This document shows, piece by piece, positions 48,183-58,231 of a stretch of DNA of 64,000 bases (position 1 is the stretch's first letter; each line of letters opens with the position of its first letter). The position numbers and the translations under genes were made by a program. The DNA lies in contig NC_057919.1 of the NCBI RefSeq assembly GCF_018873765.1, positions 63,130,484 to 63,194,483 on the forward strand. The letters run 5' to 3'. Under the pieces are notes generated by a model. That model made no database searches. It was given only the letters and a program-made list of their open reading frames with translations, and was not told the origin of the DNA. The DNA comes from Telopea speciosissima (taxonomy: Eukaryota > Streptophyta > Magnoliopsida > Proteales > Proteaceae).

Positions 48183-48530
48183 TTAAGACATAACTTGATA
48201 AGGTCTGATCAACCGAGCAAGAGTACCGTTAAGGTGGAGGGACATAATTTCGTTCGTCGATCCCATCAACTTGCCACCGATGAAGATCGCGGGCACAGGT
48301 GTGCTGCAACCCATCCTCACGAGTGCCCTCTCCATTTCTTTTCCTTCAGGGTCATGGTCGAGCTCGTGAACCATGGGGTTCACACAAAGTTCATGGAAAA
48401 GAGTCTTGACGGTGTAGCACATGCAACATGAACTCTTACTGAATATCACAACTCCCTTCTCTGAGGCCAACCTCATTACCTTCTCCATCTTCTTTTGAAC
48501 TTTTGGAGTAGTTTGATATCTCAAACTCAA
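48183..48530 (-). CDS. CC-type glutaredoxin (ROXY/GRXS-like), gene 1, type a
   Basis: 115-aa single-exon thioredoxin-fold protein. The active site is CCMC in SKSSCCMCYTVK (about residues 34-37), with the N-terminal EKVMRLASEKGVVIF strand, a VPAIFIGGKLMGS glutathione-binding segment and NEIMSLHL. The length is typical of the land-plant CC-type class, which regulates TGA-type transcription factors in nucleus and cytosol. The C-terminus ends IRPYQVMS instead of the ALWL motif used for TGA repression by ROXY1, so partner choice may differ. The first ATG gives the usual family N-terminus. A TATA box lies about 120 bp upstream. Reads as intact. Confidence 0.92.
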   Translation of the reverse strand: MSLRYQTTPKVQKKMEKVMRLASEKGVVIFSKSSCCMCYTVKTLFHELCVNPMVHELDHDPEGKEMERALVRMGCSTPVPAIFIGGKLMGSTNEIMSLHLNGTLARLIRPYQVMS

Positions 48531-48650
48531 TTTTGGAATGTAACTAAGCTTTTGAAAATGGTGGAAGATAGAGAGAGCTCTTGAGGGTAGCTAGAGAAAT
48601 TTCTTGGATTTGTATTTGAGCTCTAGCTTGAGTTGGGAGGTGGCTAGAGA

Positions 48651-48664
48651 GCTCTATTTATAGG
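48651..48664 (-). promoter_or_regulatory. TATA box of glutaredoxin gene 1
   Basis: CTATAAATAGAGC on the minus strand, about 120 bp before the ATG. The same motif precedes genes 2 and 3. Confidence 0.75.
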
Positions 48665-49030
48665 GATAGGGAAGGGTTGGACTACTACTACTACTTAGAC
48701 TACTTAGACTACTTATTTCACTCAAAGGAGAATGAGAATGTACTTTAAAGGATATTTGCCTAAAAGAATCTCAAATAAAGTTTTCTCAATTCTCCCATAG
48801 AATGTTGGAAGTGGAACCCCAACAACCCAAGTTGCAAAACATACCTTTTTATGGTTCTTGCTTAGACAGGCACACACAGGCCAATAAGCCCTCCACAGGA
48901 ACTACTGATTTGGAATCTGTGTTGTCCTAGTAGAATTATAATAGAGGCATGAGAAGATTCCTACCCTATGCATGGAACCATATACTAGGGGTCCTATGGT
49001 CTCAGATCTTCAGGGTTCCCTACTTGACCC

Positions 49031-49180
49031 TCTAATGAACAATTTTAATCTTCTTTTGAGGGAAGGTCAGAAATTCGACAGAGAATAATACTAGAAAGCC
49101 AAAAGTCTAATGAACAATTTTAATCTTCTTTTGAGGGAAGGTCAGAAATTCGACAGAGAATAATACTAGAAAGCCAAAAG
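49031..49180. repeat. perfect 2 x 75 bp tandem duplication
   Basis: Two back-to-back copies (49,031-49,105 and 49,106-49,180) with no mismatch. They start TCTAATGAACAATTTTAATC and end AAAGCCAAAAG. They lie upstream of glutaredoxin gene 1. A GATA microsatellite follows at about 49,246-49,265. Confidence 0.9.
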
Positions 49181-49351
49181 GTAATACGTACGTGTTTAGT
49201 ATTGTAACCATTTGTTTGCCTTTCGTCATTGTTAATACTTTTAACGGATAGATAGATAGATAGATACCGTGGAAGACAAAGACGAAGACCGAAATGATTC
49301 TTTCGAATCATAAAAATAGATGGATCAAATTTATCTTGTGATTTTTGAAAG

Positions 49352-49486
49352 GGGTGCTATTCTCTGTGCCACAGCCCAGCCTGCGCCCAGGCACATGGGG
49401 GTGGGCACAATGACCACCCTGCCCCCTGCACAGGTTGCCCATGTGCCTAGGCGCAACCTGCGCTACAGCACAGAGAAAATTCTCTC
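49352..49486. mobile_element. MULE-like foldback MITE (family F3), 135 bp
   Basis: Arms CTATTCTCTGTGCC...CAGGCACATGG pair with CCATGTGCCT...GCACAGAGAAAAT. Flanks TTTTTGAAAG and TTTTTGAAAA give a 10-bp duplication with one mismatch. The centre GACCACCCTGCCCCCTGC matches the loop core of F6. Confidence 0.75.
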
Positions 49487-49936
49487 TTTTTGAAAACACC
49501 ACCTTTCATTGTTACATGGATAATTACCCTTTATTAGAATATAAAAATTCTATAAGTATTAACAAAAACATAAATTCATGGGGGAGAAGGAGAGGGAGGT
49601 TTTCCTAGACAATCACCCTGAAGGAGGCAATCTTGTAACCCAAAATATCTGTCACATGGTAAGTTGGCGATGGCTGAAATTTTGTGGATTAGTGGGCCCA
49701 ACGTCCTTTGTTTGTATGTTTAGTTAGGTTAGATAGTAATTGGCCATGTGACAAAATAAAATTTTAAATTTTATTTTTTGCTAAAGATCAGAAAATGAAT
49801 TTTATTACTATAATAAAATCAAAAAAAGAAATACACCATTGAACTACTAATCTACCTTTGGCTTAGCCATCAACAGAGAAGTGTAGTCCAATAAAAAAAA
49901 CCAAAGTTACGAGAACCTATATCCGAGTCTTAGAAG

Positions 49937-50260
49937 AGCATTCTAGTTAATATCATCAATTATGACAGAAGGGGGATTATCCCAATCTCTAGAAGTCGAA
50001 GTAACTGCTGCATGTTTCACAAGCCTGTCCACGACGCAGTTAACCTCCCAGAAACAGTGAGTAACAAACCAAGAGATGCTATCCAGGTACGATTTATAAT
50101 GCCACCATCTCCGTTGATAAATCCACGGGATATGCTGAATTTTAATGCAAATCATCACTGATTGAGAATCACATTCAACCCAGAGCTTTCTCACATTCAG
50201 AGATATTGCATGTTGGATTCCTGTGAAAAAAACATCGAACTCTGAAAAAAATTATTGTCA
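49937..50260 (-). pseudogene. LINE RNase H-like domain fragment
   Basis: The minus-strand frame has the RNase H-like tail of plant LINE-derived proteins: EFDVFFTGIQHAISLNV, LWVECDSQSVMICIK, W.VTHCFWEVNCVVDRLVKH and WDNPP. Acidic residues E and D in VECDS are kept. No reverse transcriptase is adjacent, so it is an isolated fragment. Confidence 0.7.
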
Positions 50261-50551
50261 CTCCTATTAAATTTGCAAAGGTTCGAAATTTCAACAGGAA
50301 AATAAAAATCTTAAAGAATGATTTAAAAGCACAGATAGATGAAATTACGATAATAAAATGCCACCACTTGGAACAATCTATGATTGAATTTTAGTCTGAA
50401 ATTTCATAGGTTACTAATCCACCATTCGATTATATATCTTTAGATATAGTAACCATATGATTCATGCTTTATACTCTAGAGCTCTATTGAATGGTTGTAA
50501 GTTCTTAGGTATTATTATACATAGAAAAAAAAACTGTAGTTGAATCATTTG

Positions 50552-50709
50552 GGCTATGTTTGGAAGCCGAGAAAAGAAAAGAAAAAATTCAAAAAAATTT
50601 AAATTTGAATTTGAGGAGAGAGAGATAGACACATAAATCAATCATTTTATCATCATGATTTTTTTTTTGTCTTTTTTGTTTTTTCTTTTCTTGGCTACCA
50701 AACATAGCC
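50552..50709. mobile_element. 158-bp PIF/Harbinger-like MITE
   Basis: Inverted ends GGCTATGTTTGGAAGCCGAG and TTGGCTACCAAACATAGCC, with a 3-bp TTG on both sides. A related, more decayed element (TGTTTGGAATGCATTTTTGG to CATACCAAACATAGCC) follows at about 50,750-50,896. Diverged relatives occur near 46,440-46,540, 54,775-54,910 and 62,690-62,820. Confidence 0.7.
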
Positions 50710-51002
50710 TTGAGTACATTTATTATCATTCAAAAAGATGATTTGTTAGGCAATGTTTGGAATGCATTTTTGGAATAGATTCAGTATCTAGAACACACTT
50801 TGAAACCCGATTCTTTTATATTAATTTTCTCTCTTGATGATAAATTCTAGATCCGGCCAGAATCAATCCCAAGAATACATACCAAACATAGCCTTTGTGT
50901 TCTAATCAATCTGTTAGATGGAATCCACCTAACAGTAACTTATGATATATAATTCTATAATTCTCACAAGACACATGACCAATTGTGCATTTGTGCCCCA
51001 GT

Positions 51003-51229
51003 CATGGTTTGAGGTATCGGATCGGATCGGATCGGCCGATTTTGGCCGGATTGGATTGGTATCAGCTGAGACCGATCTCGATACCGATCCGATCCAGCTG
51101 TACAGATAGGGGTAAAAATATATAAAAAAAAGCTGTTTTTTTAATAAGAAAATAGGAACAAAAATGTCATATTTGTTCGAGTTTGGGCGATCCAATCCAA
51201 TCGAGCCGATACCGAAATCACGAACCATG
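51003..51229. mobile_element. hAT-like 227-bp 'ATCGGATCGG' word element (family B)
   Basis: Ends CATGGTTTGAGG and CACGAACCATG, flanked by 8-bp repeats GCCCCAGT and GCCCCAGC. Inner words are ATCGGATCGG and CCGATACC. Best-preserved family B member. Confidence 0.85.
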
Positions 51230-51284
51230 GCCCCAGCCCCTGGCTTGGAGAGTTAAACAGTTTTAACTTTTAAGTAGGGGGTGT

Positions 51285-51470
51285 TACAGGAATTTAGCTT
51301 GTCTCCAGGGAGGCGTGCGCCCAGGGTGCTACCAAAGGGCATCCACCGGTTAAATTGTGTCACACACTTCTCGATATACATCTAGGGATATGTGCGATAC
51401 AACCCAATAGCTAGCAGCACCCTGGGCGTTCCCTGCTCCCTAGAGACGATCCTGATCCGTGAGGGCCAAG
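51285..51470. mobile_element. MULE-like foldback MITE (family F4)
   Basis: AATTTAGCTTGTCTCCAGGG and CCCTAGAGACGATCCTGATCC ends. Arms with CGCCCAGGGTGCT pair along most of the length. Closest relatives are F5 (55,071) and F9 (62,988). Target duplication not seen. Confidence 0.65.
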
Positions 51471-52030
51471 AAACTCCCATAAAGGATGAGAGAGAATCTT
51501 CTCTAACCTTGAAAACCTGATTTGGCTTCCACTAATTAATACTTTGAAGTTGCCCATATCCCAAACTCCCCAAATCCATGTCACGTATGCGTGGAGCTTA
51601 GTGTGGTATAGATAGATGGAATCGTTCCATGCTAGCTAACTTCAACTAATTAATATAAACACAGAAAGGGTTCCATGCATGTGTCAATACAACACACAAA
51701 CGTTATCTTAAAGTTTCAAGATCCCATTCCTTTCCCTCCATTTTACACCTTCTTCTTCTCTGTCTCTCTCAAAAAAAAATAATTTTTTGAATTAAAAAAA
51801 ATGAAGAAGAATATTAGGGCAAAAGATTTGCATGATGAGTTGATGACGGCGAACGAATTTGGACACCAAGAAACATAAACGGTGGGTCCCACATAATTCT
51901 CTTTTCTAAAAACCTATTTTTTTACGGATTAGTTACCTTTCGCTTCTTCCATGTTTGCATGTGCGGGCGTCATAAGGATCCCTTGCTTGAAATATTATAG
52001 AACTTATCAGAAAGTATGGACTAGTATGGT

Positions 52031-52647
52031 CTGATGTCAATGGATATTCAAAAATTCATATTCGATCTGTATTTGTATCCATTTAAGTGAAGTCGAATCT
52101 GTTCAAAATTAATCGGATACGAATATGATAATTCCCTTATCCGATTCATTTAGCAATCTGACAGTAATAAAATGTCTGAAATATATCTTTGCGTTCGCCT
52201 ACCTGATTAAGTTACATTATTGGATTTTGTTTTCTTATTTTTATAATTTTATCAGTTAAGATAATGTGATTCTTTTTCTAGATTTTTCTATTGGTTTTTA
52301 TATATTGTTTTATGCACTATGATACATGGAATCACATATCTAACAAAATGAATACAAGATAAAATCGAAAGTATAAAAACATAAGAAAATCAAAGACTAA
52401 AAAGAGTAGAAGAAAGGGTAAGTTGTTGAATTCTCAAGTCTCAACCCTAGCTCTCACCAACAAAATGGTAAAGATGTCAACGGATAGTCAAAAATTTGTA
52501 TCCAATCCGCGCGTTTATATCCATTTAGGAGAACCCATATTTAAAAAAATAATACTATCTGAAAATTATCCGAATCCGTCCGAATATAATCGGATACGAA
52601 TATGATAATTCCACTATTTGATCGAATTCGATCCATTTAAATCCTTA
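52031..52647. mobile_element. hAT-like family D element in glutaredoxin unit 2
   Basis: Uninterrupted relative of 1,227-1,809, about 617 bp. TGATGTCAATGGATATTC to CATTTAAATCCTTA. Flanks AGTATGGT/GGTATGGT fit an 8-bp duplication. It gives an empty-site comparison for the Pack-MULE at 58,791. Confidence 0.65.
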
Positions 52648-53254
52648 GGTATGGTATCGATCTCTGACAAAAGTTTACATGTTATGTAAGGACTGAGTTT
52701 TTCACCCAATCATTCATGGGTTTTGACACTTAGATAAGACTTTTAATTTTAAAATAATCAAAAAGACATTTCGGACCTTCATCAATAGGGGGAGTACGTA
52801 ATGATGAAATCACAATGGTGGGTGAATAAAACTTTCGCCTATGTTAAATAGTCATTTTTATCAAAATTTAGCTATGCTTTGTATTCTTCAATCATGATGT
52901 TAACTGGGATGTTCAAATGAGACCCATATACAGATTTTGTTGAGTTTTATTTCTCCTTTACTTGATTCGCTTATTTGTTTAGGGTCATGCCGAAGGTGGA
53001 ATAGTAGATCAACGGTGTTTATCTTTTACAAATATACTTTTGTTGAGCTTTACCAAAAAAAAAATTGAACATTCTTGTTCCTCTTTATATGAGTAAATAT
53101 CCAAGAAGAGACGTAATAATCCATTTCATAAAGAGAAAGAGAAGAATACATGGATGTAACAAGCTAATAAATAGCCAAGGAGAACAACTACTTGGTACAA
53201 TAAAGGGCTTCATAGGTAAAATAGTGCCTAAGGAGAGGACACATGCTTTTAATA

Positions 53255-53266
53255 TGGTATCAGAGC
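53255..53266 (+). other. Copia-type primer-binding-site remnant in the glutaredoxin 3' UTR
   Basis: TTTTAATATGGTATCAGAGC lies 10-30 bp past the gene 2 stop codon. TGGTATCAGAGC is the Copia primer site. Copies sit at the same place after genes 1 (48,159, changed to AGAAC), 3 (56,507, TATTAGAGC) and 4 (61,413). Confidence 0.6.
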
Positions 53267-53275
53267 AACAACCAT

Positions 53276-53626
53276 TTAGGATATGACTTGATATGGTCTG
53301 ATCAATGGAACAAGTGTGCCACCAAGGTGTAGGGACATAACTTCATTTGTTGATCCCACCAATGTACCACCGATGAAGACTGCTGGCACACCTGTGCTGC
53401 AACCCATCCTCATAAGTGCCCTCTCCATTTCCATTCCTTCGGGGTCCTGGTCGAGCTCATGAACCATGAGATTCACACAAAGTTCATGGAAAAGAATCTT
53501 GACCGAGTAGCACATGCAACATGAGCTCTTACTAAACATCACAACTCCTTTCTCTGAGGCCAATCTCATCACCTTCTCCATCTTCCTTTGAACTTTAGGA
53601 TGAGTAGTTTGATTTTTCAAACTCAA
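53276..53626 (-). CDS. CC-type glutaredoxin, gene 2, type b
   Basis: 116 aa, single exon. The active site is CCMC in SKSSCCMCYSVK, with VPAVFIGGTLVGS and NEVMSLHLGGTLVPLIRPYQV. Differs from genes 1 and 3 by one extra residue (TTHPKVQ) and the LGGTLVPL tail, which define type b with gene 4. All catalytic and glutathione-binding positions are kept, and a TATA box lies about 95 bp upstream. No ALWL end. Reads as intact. Same family role as gene 1; expression unknown. Confidence 0.92.
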   Translation of the reverse strand: MSLKNQTTHPKVQRKMEKVMRLASEKGVVMFSKSSCCMCYSVKILFHELCVNLMVHELDQDPEGMEMERALMRMGCSTGVPAVFIGGTLVGSTNEVMSLHLGGTLVPLIRPYQVIS

Positions 53627-53716
53627 GCTTGAATTGTGACTAAGCTTTTGAAAATGTTGGAAGCTAGAGAGCTTTAAAAGGCTGAGTTTGGAACTTGAGT
53701 TTGGAAGAGGCTAGAG

Positions 53717-53730
53717 AGCTCTATTTATAG
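53717..53730 (-). promoter_or_regulatory. TATA box of glutaredoxin gene 2
   Basis: CTATAAATAGAGCT on the minus strand, about 95 bp before the ATG. Lies within the segment deleted in front of gene 4. Confidence 0.75.
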
Positions 53731-55070
53731 ATATTGGGATGGGGAAAGGGTGGATTACTACTTGACTAGTACTTATTTCATTGGAAGATCATTCAAAAGG
53801 ATTAAGGAGAATGAGAAAGTACTTTATAAGGATATTCCCATAACATTACCAAAGAAAAATTCTTTCTCAATTCTCCTTCGGAAATGGAACTGCACCAGCC
53901 CAACTTACGAAATATACCTTTTATGGTTCCTACAAGACAGAGCACACCTCCACAGGAACCACTAAATTGTAATCTGTGTAGTCCTACAAGAATGATGACA
54001 AAGATTCCTACCCTACCCATAATGGTAGGGTCCAAGGGTCTAAGATCTTGTGGGTCCCACTTGACCATCTCAAGAACAATCCGTCATCTTCTTTTAGAGG
54101 GAAAGTGGGATTGTGGGATGGGTTTCAATCATCCGAAAGAATATAATTGATTGGAAGAGAATTTGTCAGTGAATAATACATGAAAGTCAAATGGTAATAC
54201 GTGTGAAGTATTGTAACCATTTGTTTGCCTTTCTTCTTTTTTTTTTTTAAATAACAAAAAAAATATCCTACTGAGGACCCATCAGCCCGAAAGGGTTGCT
54301 CGGTTGGCATCCAAGCTCCAAAAGAAGAGGGCGGCAGGAATGAGAAGGTGGTGGAATGAGGAAATAAAGATGTCTAACATCCAATTGGGTAAGGGGAGAG
54401 TCGAACTAGAGCTTTGAAATTTTAATGAAAAAATAAAACTCCTAAAGAATGATTTAAAAGAATAAATAGATTCCAATGCATAGAACAATATATGATTAAA
54501 TTAAAGTATAAAATTTGACATGTGATTAATCCCCTATTTTCTAGATATCTAACAGTTGGAATTGCCACAAGTGCCTTCCATGTGGCATGACTAAACTTTT
54601 AGTCTAGATTATTTCTTTAACATCCATCCGATTATATATCTTTATATGATTCATGCATTATTTCCCAGAGCTCTATTGAATGGTTGATACTTCTTGGGTA
54701 TTAAATAGATTTAAAAAACGTGGTTGAATCATATGAGTAAGTTTATTATTGTTCAAAAAGATGATTTGTTAGGTTGTGTTTGGTATCCATTCTCAAAATA
54801 GATTCTGGGTTAGAACGTATTTTGGAACCTGATTCTTCTCTATTATCTTTTTTCAGAATATAGGTCTCGACCTATAATTTATTCTGAAAAAAGATACCAA
54901 ATACAATCTTAATGTATTAAAAATAATCATAATTTGTTAGCTTTTTGTCCTTTGATATGGAAATCCTCTTTTTTGATAAAAAAACCAATGATGTAATTTG
55001 TCTTAATTAATGCAATATATTTCTTCTTGCACCCAATAAAAAGGTGCACCAGCCCATGGCCTGGAAAGTC

Positions 55071-55237
55071 GGCCAGGATCTTCTCCAGGGAGCAGGGAAC
55101 GCCCAGGGCGCTGCCAGCTGTTGGGCTGTGCCGCACACATCCCTAGACGTGCATCGAGATGTGTGCGGCACAACTTAACCGTTGAATGCCCCTTGGAAGC
55201 ACCTTGGGCGCATGCCTCCCTAGAGACGAGCTAAATT
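55071..55237. mobile_element. MULE-like foldback MITE (family F5), 167 bp
   Basis: GGCCAGGATCTTCTCCAGGG to CTAGAGACGAGCTAAATT, flanked by a perfect 10-bp duplication CTGGAAAGTC (55,061-55,070 and 55,238-55,247). The arms pair. Present in the sister repeat as F9, so it predates the 8-kb duplication. Confidence 0.85.
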
Positions 55238-55392
55238 CTGGAAAGTCAAAACAGTTGGGTAGAGGGGATTATAGATGGGGCCAAGATAGGTAGAGTAGCA
55301 CCTGCGGTCCCAAGTCCCAAATCCATCTTTCGTTTAAATGGCAAAACGTATATGTATACATGGAGCTTAGTACGTGTGGTGGGTGGGTAGAT

Positions 55393-55556
55393 GGATCTTT
55401 ATCCCCTCAATTTGCCTGGCCCTCAATTTCCTCAATTCCCGCGGAGATGACCACCCTACCCCCTGCCCGAACACACTACCCGGATGGGATCCACCTCCCT
55501 CTATTAGAGGGAATTGAGGAAATTGACGAGCAAGCAAATTGATGTGATAATTTTCC
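55393..55556. mobile_element. MULE-like foldback MITE (family F6), 164 bp, with empty site
   Basis: GGATCTTTATCCCCTCAATT to TGATGTGATAATTTTCC, with a perfect 10-bp duplication GTGGGTAGAT (55,383-55,392 and 55,557-55,566). The sister repeat near 63,296-63,312 has one GTGGGTAGAT and no insert, so it jumped after the duplication. Both arms carry TCAATTTCCTCAATTCCC. Confidence 0.92.
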
Positions 55557-56402
55557 GTGGGTAGATAGTATCGTTCCATATTTGTTTCAATATATAACAC
55601 AAAAAGATTAGGATAAATTACATAGACCTACCTTGATGAATATCTAAATTACACTTTCCCCGTGTTCCTACCATTAGTAATTTTTAGAAACAGAAAGTGT
55701 AATTTAGGCATTCGTGAGGGTCTGGGGGAATGATGTGGGACTGAGCCAGTTCCACAGTGTAATGGGTTGGAGGAATAGAGGTGAGATTTAATTTTCTCAT
55801 AAACAATAATCAAAGTCCTTTGTTTTTTGTGAGGCTTTGGATAGCATAGATGTGAGATTTTCAAGTGCCACGTCAGCAGATAAAACATTTAATGCTATTT
55901 CATGAGTTTTTATAAGGTTTTTTTTTTTTTTTTTTTTTTTTGTGATGAAACAAACAAACAAGATTAGGGTAGGATCTTGAAGTGCCACATCAGCATTTCC
56001 CCATCCTACCTAAATCTCCGTCAAACAAAAGGGCCATGGGTTCTGACACTTGGGTAAGACTTCTGGAATAATGAAAAAGACATTTCAGACTTTTATAAAT
56101 AAAGTGAATAGTGATGAGATCAAGCTTTCCTCAATGTTATATAGTCATTTTTAGTAGAATTTGACTATGTTTGGTGTGATTCATATAATACCCACTTATA
56201 TAATGGAATTTAAACATTCATGTTCCACTTTATATGAGTAAACATATAATAATCCATTTCATAAGGAGAAAGAGAATGTTACATGTATATAGCAAGCTAA
56301 TAAATAGCCAAGGAGAACAACTACCTGATACAATAGAGGGTTTCTTAGGTAAACTAGTGCCTAAGGAGAGAACATATGCTTTTAATAATATGGTATTAGA
56401 GC

Positions 56403-56496
56403 TGGAAACAGCTTCTCTAGAAACAGGGATAAAGCTGCATACATTTGACTCTTCCCAGACCCTGCTAAATGCGGTAGCCTTGTGCATTGAGTACAG
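56403..56496 (+). mobile_element. 5'-truncated SINE in the 3' flank of glutaredoxin gene 3
   Basis: GCTGCATACATTTGACTC to GCCTTGTGCATTGAGTACAG matches the 3' half of the SINE at 3,714. It is flanked by about 20-bp repeats CTTTTAATA...TGGTATTAGAGC (56,379-56,402 and 56,498-56,518), so the primer-site remnant itself was the target. Absent after genes 1, 2 and 4. Confidence 0.8.
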
Positions 56497-56530
56497 CCTT
56501 TTAATATGGTATTAGAGCCGCAACAACCAT

Positions 56531-56878
56531 TTAGGACATAACTTGATATGGTCTGATCAACCGAGCAAGAGTGCCATTAAGGTGAAGGGACATAATTTCA
56601 TTCGTCGATCCCATCAACTTACCATCGATGAAGACCGCGGGCACAGGTGCACTGCAACCCATCCTCATGAGTGCCCTCTCCATTTCCCTTCCTTCAGGGT
56701 CATGGTCGAGCTCGTGAACAATGGGATTCACACAAAGTTCATGGAAAAGAGTCTCGACCGTATAGCACATGCAAGATGAGCTCTTACTAAACATCACAAC
56801 TCCCTTTTCTGAGGCCAATCTCATTACCTTCTCCATCTTCGTTTGAACTTTAGGAGTAGTTTGATTTCTCAAACTCAA
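56531..56878 (-). CDS. CC-type glutaredoxin-like, gene 3, type a, catalytic Cys lost (SCMC)
   Basis: 115 aa, collinear with gene 1 and uninterrupted. The active site reads SKSSSCMCYTVE, so the first cysteine of CCMC (the nucleophile) is serine through TGT to TCT. The glycine pair in VFIGGK is VFIDGK. In known glutaredoxins the first cysteine attacks glutathione mixed disulphides, so this protein should lack normal oxidoreductase activity, though the second and fourth cysteines remain. The TATA box is kept (57,007-57,020). It could be a protein-binding variant or a decaying copy. A SINE sits in its 3' flank. Confidence 0.85.
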   Translation of the reverse strand: MSLRNQTTPKVQTKMEKVMRLASEKGVVMFSKSSSCMCYTVETLFHELCVNPIVHELDHDPEGREMERALMRMGCSAPVPAVFIDGKLMGSTNEIMSLHLNGTLARLIRPYQVMS

Positions 56879-57006
56879 GCTTGGAATGTGGCTAATTAAG
56901 CTTTGAAAATGTTGGAAGCTAGAGAACTGTTGAGAGTAGAGAAATGCTTATGGATTTGTATTTGAGAGTAAAGTTTGGAGCTTTTGAGTTTGGAAGAAGG
57001 CTGGAG

Positions 57007-57020
57007 AGCTCTATTTATAG
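57007..57020 (-). promoter_or_regulatory. TATA box of glutaredoxin gene 3
   Basis: CTATAAATAGAGCT on the minus strand, about 135 bp before the ATG, in the same context as genes 1 and 2. Confidence 0.75.
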
Positions 57021-57233
57021 GGTTTGTTAAGGAAGCGATGGACCACTACTTGACTAATTGCATTGGAAGACTGTTCAAAGGAGAATGACAATGTACTTTA
57101 AAGGATATATGGCCCAGTAGAGTATCAAAGAAAAACTTTTCTCAGTTCTCCCAGTGATATGGAACCCAACTACCCAAGTTGCAAAATATACTTTACATGG
57201 TTATTGCAAGACAGGCACACGCAGGCCATAAAG

Positions 57234-57411
57234 GGAAAATTATCACCTCCAGTTTGTTGATCGGTCCAGTTCCCCAGTTCCTCTAATAGGGGGATGGTGG
57301 ACCCCATTTGGGCAGGGTGTTTGGGCATGGGTAGAGAGGTCATTTCAGCCCCCCTTTGTTAGAGGAACTGGGGAACTGGGCCGGTCAGCAAACTGGAGGT
57401 GATAAAGATCC
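57234..57411. mobile_element. MULE-like foldback MITE (family F7), 178 bp, with empty site
   Basis: GGAAAATTATCACCTCCAGT to GGAGGTGATAAAGATCC, with a perfect 10-bp duplication GGCCATAAAG (57,224-57,233 and 57,412-57,421). The paralogous site upstream of gene 1 (about 48,876, CAGGCCAATAAGCCCTCC) has no insert. Both arms carry CCAGTTCCCCAGTTCCTCTA. Confidence 0.92.
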
Positions 57412-57579
57412 GGCCATAAAGACCTTTTACAGGAACCACTCATGAATTGGAATCTGTGTTGTCCTAGTAGAATGATAATAGAGGGATGACAAGATTCCTA
57501 TCTATTATGCTTCCATCTTAAAATCAATTGGTTGATAGTGGGGTGGTATCTTGTGGCTCTTATACTTGATAGTCGGAGC

Positions 57580-57907
57580 CATGGTTTGAGGTATCGGATC
57601 AGATTGATCGATTCACCGGATTGGATTGGTATCAGTCGAGGCCGATCCTGAGATTTGACCGATACAATAAGGTTTGATTAGATCGCCCAACTCAGTTGGA
57701 TCGGTCAATCAGATCTGATCCTTGACCGATCCAATTAAATATTTTTTTTTTTTATTTTTTAAAGTTTTAAAGTTTTTTTTTTTAGTTTCTTATATTATCT
57801 TGACCGATACTGACCGATATTGATTGATACCAATCAATTTTGACCGATCCGATCCGGAGATCACAACACCTATCAACTCTAGTCGATACATGACCCGATC
57901 CATAAAA
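57580..57907. mobile_element. 'GATCGG/CCGATC' word element (family B)
   Basis: CATGGTTTGAGGTATCGG start as at 51,003. Inside are many GACCGAT and GATCGGT words around T-rich tracts. The right end is decayed. Confidence 0.6.
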
Positions 57908-58231
57908 AAACTATTTTGGGGGATTCCATGCATGTTTCAATACAACACAACGTTATCTTAAAGTTTCAAGATCCCATTCTTTTCCTTTTCTTTCCCTCCA
58001 TTTTACACGTTCTTTTCTCTCTCTCTCTCTCTCAAAATTTTTTTTGGATTAAAAAGAAAAATAAAGAAGAATATTAGGGCAAAAGATTTGCATGATGACG
58101 GCGAACGAATTCGCACACAGAGACACGAAATGGTGGGTCCCACATAATTCTCTTTTGGTAAAAACCTGTTTTTTTAACGGATTAGTTACCTCTCGCTTCT
58201 TCCTTGTTTGCATGTGGGCGTCATAACGAAC

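Larger units (their letters stand above)
52648..56260. repeat. tandem segmental duplication, copy I (matches 60,789-64,000)
   Basis: Near-collinear with 60,789-64,000 at an offset of about 7.7-8.2 kb. Shared landmarks: the type-b glutaredoxin, the CCCTACCCATAATGGTAGGG flank, a foldback MITE, a poly-T run before GTGATGAAACAAACAAACAA, and ATATGAGTAAACATATAATA. Differences include the 240-bp deletion in copy II and the F6 insertion in copy I. Confidence 0.85.

Noticed and set aside
48147-48431. Plus-strand frames over the glutaredoxin genes (also 56,543-56,779)
   Set aside because: Reverse-strand shadows of the conserved glutaredoxin coding sequence.
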